The position numbers and the translations under genes are program-made. This document shows positions 62,621 to 64,000 of a stretch of 64,000 nucleotides of DNA, in pieces (within the stretch, counting starts at the first letter, position 1; each line of letters starts with the position of its first letter). Under the pieces are notes generated by a model. It did not search any database. It worked only from the letters and a program-made list of their open reading frames with translations, and was not told where the DNA came from. The DNA lies in NCBI RefSeq assembly GCF_004745075.1, contig NZ_RHFH01000012.1:1-64000 (forward strand). The letters run 5' to 3'. The stretch is from Brevibacterium sp. S111 (GTDB lineage: Bacteria > Actinomycetota > Actinomycetes > Actinomycetales > Brevibacteriaceae).

Positions 62621-63772
62621 ATGAACGCCGCAGACTCGACCCCCACTGCCTCAACGACACCTCGCCTCCGGGCCGTGCTGGAGACCTTCCCGCCCTATAT
62701 CCCGGGCAAGCCTCCCCGCGAAGTCACCGGGTTGCAGCCGTTCAAACTCTCCTCCAACGAGAACTTCCTCGCTCCGCTGCCCGAGGTCCTCGACGCCATG
62801 GTCTCCCACGCGAAGGATCCCGCTCACTACCCCGACGACGCGGCGGTGGCACTGCGTGAGGGCCTGGCCGATCGCCTCGGCGTCGGACTCGACGAACTCG
62901 TCGTCACCACCGGTGCCTCCGAACTCCTCGTCGCTCTGACCCAGATCACGTCGGATGCGAACACCGAGGCGATCTATCCGTGGCCGTCGTTCGAGATGTA
63001 CCCGCAGACGACCGGGCTCGCCGGTTCGGTCCGCCGCGAAGTGCCGCTGAGCGCCGACGGCCGCCACGACCTCGACGCGATGGCCGAAGCGATCACCGAT
63101 CGCACCGGCCTCATCATCCTCTGCTCACCGAACAACCCGACGGGTCCGGTGCTGCGCGATGCCGAAGTCCGCGCGTTCCTCGATCGGGTGCCCGCACATG
63201 TCCTCGTCGCCCTCGACGAAGCCTATTGGGAGTTCGCCACCGTCCCCGACCGGGTGCGCGGCCTCGACCTCGTCAGGGACTATCCGAACCTCGTGCTGCT
63301 GCGCACCTTCTCCAAGGCCCATGGTCTGGCGGGGCTGCGCGTCGGCTACGCCGTGGCACACCCGCCGGTCATCGAGGGTCTGCGCAAAGCCGTCATCCCC
63401 TTCGGCGTGACCGACATGAGTCAGGCCGGCGCTCTCGAATCGCTGCGCCACTGGGACGCCGTGCTCGACCGAGCGGCGCAGATCGCCGATACTCGCGACG
63501 CCTTCGCCGACGCCCTGCGCGAGCAGGGGTGGGAGGTGCCCGAAGCGCAGGCGAATTATGTGTGGCTGCCGCTGGGCGAGAAGTCCGCGGCCTTCGAAGA
63601 CGCCTGCGTCGAACAGGCCGTGGCGGTGCGCAACCTCGACGCCGGCGTGCGCATCAGCATCGGCGAAGACGAAGCGCTGGCCCGCGTTCTCGAGATCGCC
63701 GAGAGATTCCGCGCCGAACACTTCGCTGAGGTTCGCTCAGAGTCTGCTGAGGTTGGCCCAGAGTCTGTGTAG
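62621..63772 (+). CDS. Histidinol-phosphate/aromatic aminotransferase (HisC/Pat type)
   Basis: 383 residues. Class I/II aminotransferase motifs: KLSSNENFLAPLPEVL, ASELLVALTQI, CSPNNPTGPV, LVALDEAYWEFA and the PLP lysine in TFSKAHGLAGLRVGY. The family includes HisC and the actinobacterial phenylalanine aminotransferase Pat, and I cannot separate them by eye. No his genes lie around it, so Pat or a general aminotransferase is possible. The last 15 codons before the stop contain an in-frame 21-bp duplication (AEVRSES AEVGPES). Confidence 0.85.
   Translation: MNAADSTPTASTTPRLRAVLETFPPYIPGKPPREVTGLQPFKLSSNENFLAPLPEVLDAMVSHAKDPAHYPDDAAVALREGLADRLGVGLDELVVTTGASELLVALTQITSDANTEAIYPWPSFEMYPQTTGLAGSVRREVPLSADGRHDLDAMAEAITDRTGLIILCSPNNPTGPVLRDAEVRAFLDRVPAHVLVALDEAYWEFATVPDRVRGLDLVRDYPNLVLLRTFSKAHGLAGLRVGYAVAHPPVIEGLRKAVIPFGVTDMSQAGALESLRHWDAVLDRAAQIADTRDAFADALREQGWEVPEAQANYVWLPLGEKSAAFEDACVEQAVAVRNLDAGVRISIGEDEALARVLEIAERFRAEHFAEVRSESAEVGPESV
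63725..63766 (+). repeat. In-frame 21-bp tandem duplication at the end of the hisC-type gene
   Basis: Two units (63725-63745, 63746-63766) with three mismatches. Both are in frame with the gene and give the heptads AEVRSES and AEVGPES before the final Val and the stop. Confidence 0.9.
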
Positions 63773-63816
63773 CCGACCACCGTGCGCACCGGTTCGGGCC
63801 ACGGCAGCAGCGGTTG

Positions 63817-64000
63817 TCAGAGTTCGGCGAGTTCAAGCGCGATCGATACCGCCTGGACGGTCTCGGCGCGGGAGAGGTCGCGACCCAGCAGCTTCTCGAC
63901 CTTCGCCATCCGGGCCCGAACCGTGTGCCGGTGGATTCCGAGTTCTGAGGCAACGGCCTCCTTCGCCCCGGCCGCAGCGATATAGGCTCGCAGCGTCTCC
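63817..64000 (-). CDS. PucR-type regulator, C-terminal helix-turn-helix (cut by window edge)
   Basis: The last about 60 residues are visible on the minus strand, open to the window end. They read ETLRAYIAAAGAKEAVASEL, then GIHRHTVRARMAKVEKLLGR and DLSRAETVQAVSIALELAEL, the C-terminal HTH_30 domain of PucR-type regulators. The rest of the protein is outside the window. It is convergent with the aminotransferase gene, 44 bases apart. Confidence 0.85.
   Translation of the reverse strand, partial: ETLRAYIAAAGAKEAVASELGIHRHTVRARMAKVEKLLGRDLSRAETVQAVSIALELAEL

Overview
The window reads as a chromosomal segment of a high-GC Gram-positive bacterium. The evidence is the GC-rich coding sequence on both strands, class Ib ribonucleotide reductase nrdHIEF, a sdhCDAB order, a sugar PTS with its own EI and HPr, a PucR-type regulator, and frequent promoters placed so that the mRNA would be leaderless. 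The gene mix resembles Brevibacterium and related Micrococcales; this is a judgement from gene content, not from a search.

Layout. 1-0.7 kb: cut-off IS1249-type transposase and a small Cys-rich ORF. 0.7-8 kb: a GntR regulator divergent from a lactam (5-oxoproline) operon: NRAMP-fold transporter, pxpA, a DUF1445 hydro-lyase, a fused pxpB-pxpC, and a biotin carboxylase-BCCP. 8-17 kb: peroxiredoxin, tRNA-Leu(UAG), acetyltransferase, TetR with a divergent amidohydrolase-permease pair, HAD hydrolase, PadR-membrane protein pair, rRNA-type methyltransferase. 17-25 kb: a complete fructose PTS (fruR-fruK-fruA-ptsI-ptsH, minus strand) and an MHS-family transporter. 25-31 kb: UspA, acid phosphatase, and a sugar-acid operon (eda, MFS transporter, P-loop kinase, PLP aldolase) with a divergent DeoR regulator. 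31-46 kb: sucCD, MarR/GNAT, lipoprotein, FAD monooxygenase, adenosine deaminase, BMP lipoprotein, M20 amidohydrolase, manC, sdhCDAB. 46-48 kb: an IS110-family element. 48-52.6 kb: D-Ala-D-Ala carboxypeptidase, a 56-aa protein with a structured leader, an OafA-like acyltransferase, a hemerythrin. 52.7-56.7 kb: nrdHIEF with two NrdR boxes. 57.3-62.5 kb: a MoxR-DUF58-VWA-VWA-TPR operon. 62.6-64 kb: hisC-type aminotransferase and the end of a PucR regulator.

How it fits together. Central carbon metabolism is well represented: fructose uptake and phosphorylation, 2-keto-3-deoxy sugar-acid cleavage, and two TCA steps (succinyl-CoA synthetase, succinate dehydrogenase). Local regulators sit next to palindromes that are good operator candidates (GntR, TetR, PadR, MarR, DeoR, NrdR).

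Most unusual observations: (1) short tandem duplications of 20-33 bp at the 3' ends of five unrelated genes (biotin carboxylase, sucD, a membrane protein, manC, hisC), with similar repeats elsewhere; (2) a 10-mer, CGCCGAGGCG or its complement, found by eye at least two dozen times on both strands, a HIP1-like iterated word; (3) a biotin carboxylase-BCCP beside the fused PxpB-PxpC, which together match the modules of a urea-carboxylase-like enzyme, with an NRAMP-fold transporter lacking the metal motifs; (4) a cluster of DnaA-box-like nonamers and a 25-bp palindrome between nrdHIEF and the MoxR operon; (5) an operon in which an orphan P-loop kinase stands where a KDG kinase would be expected.
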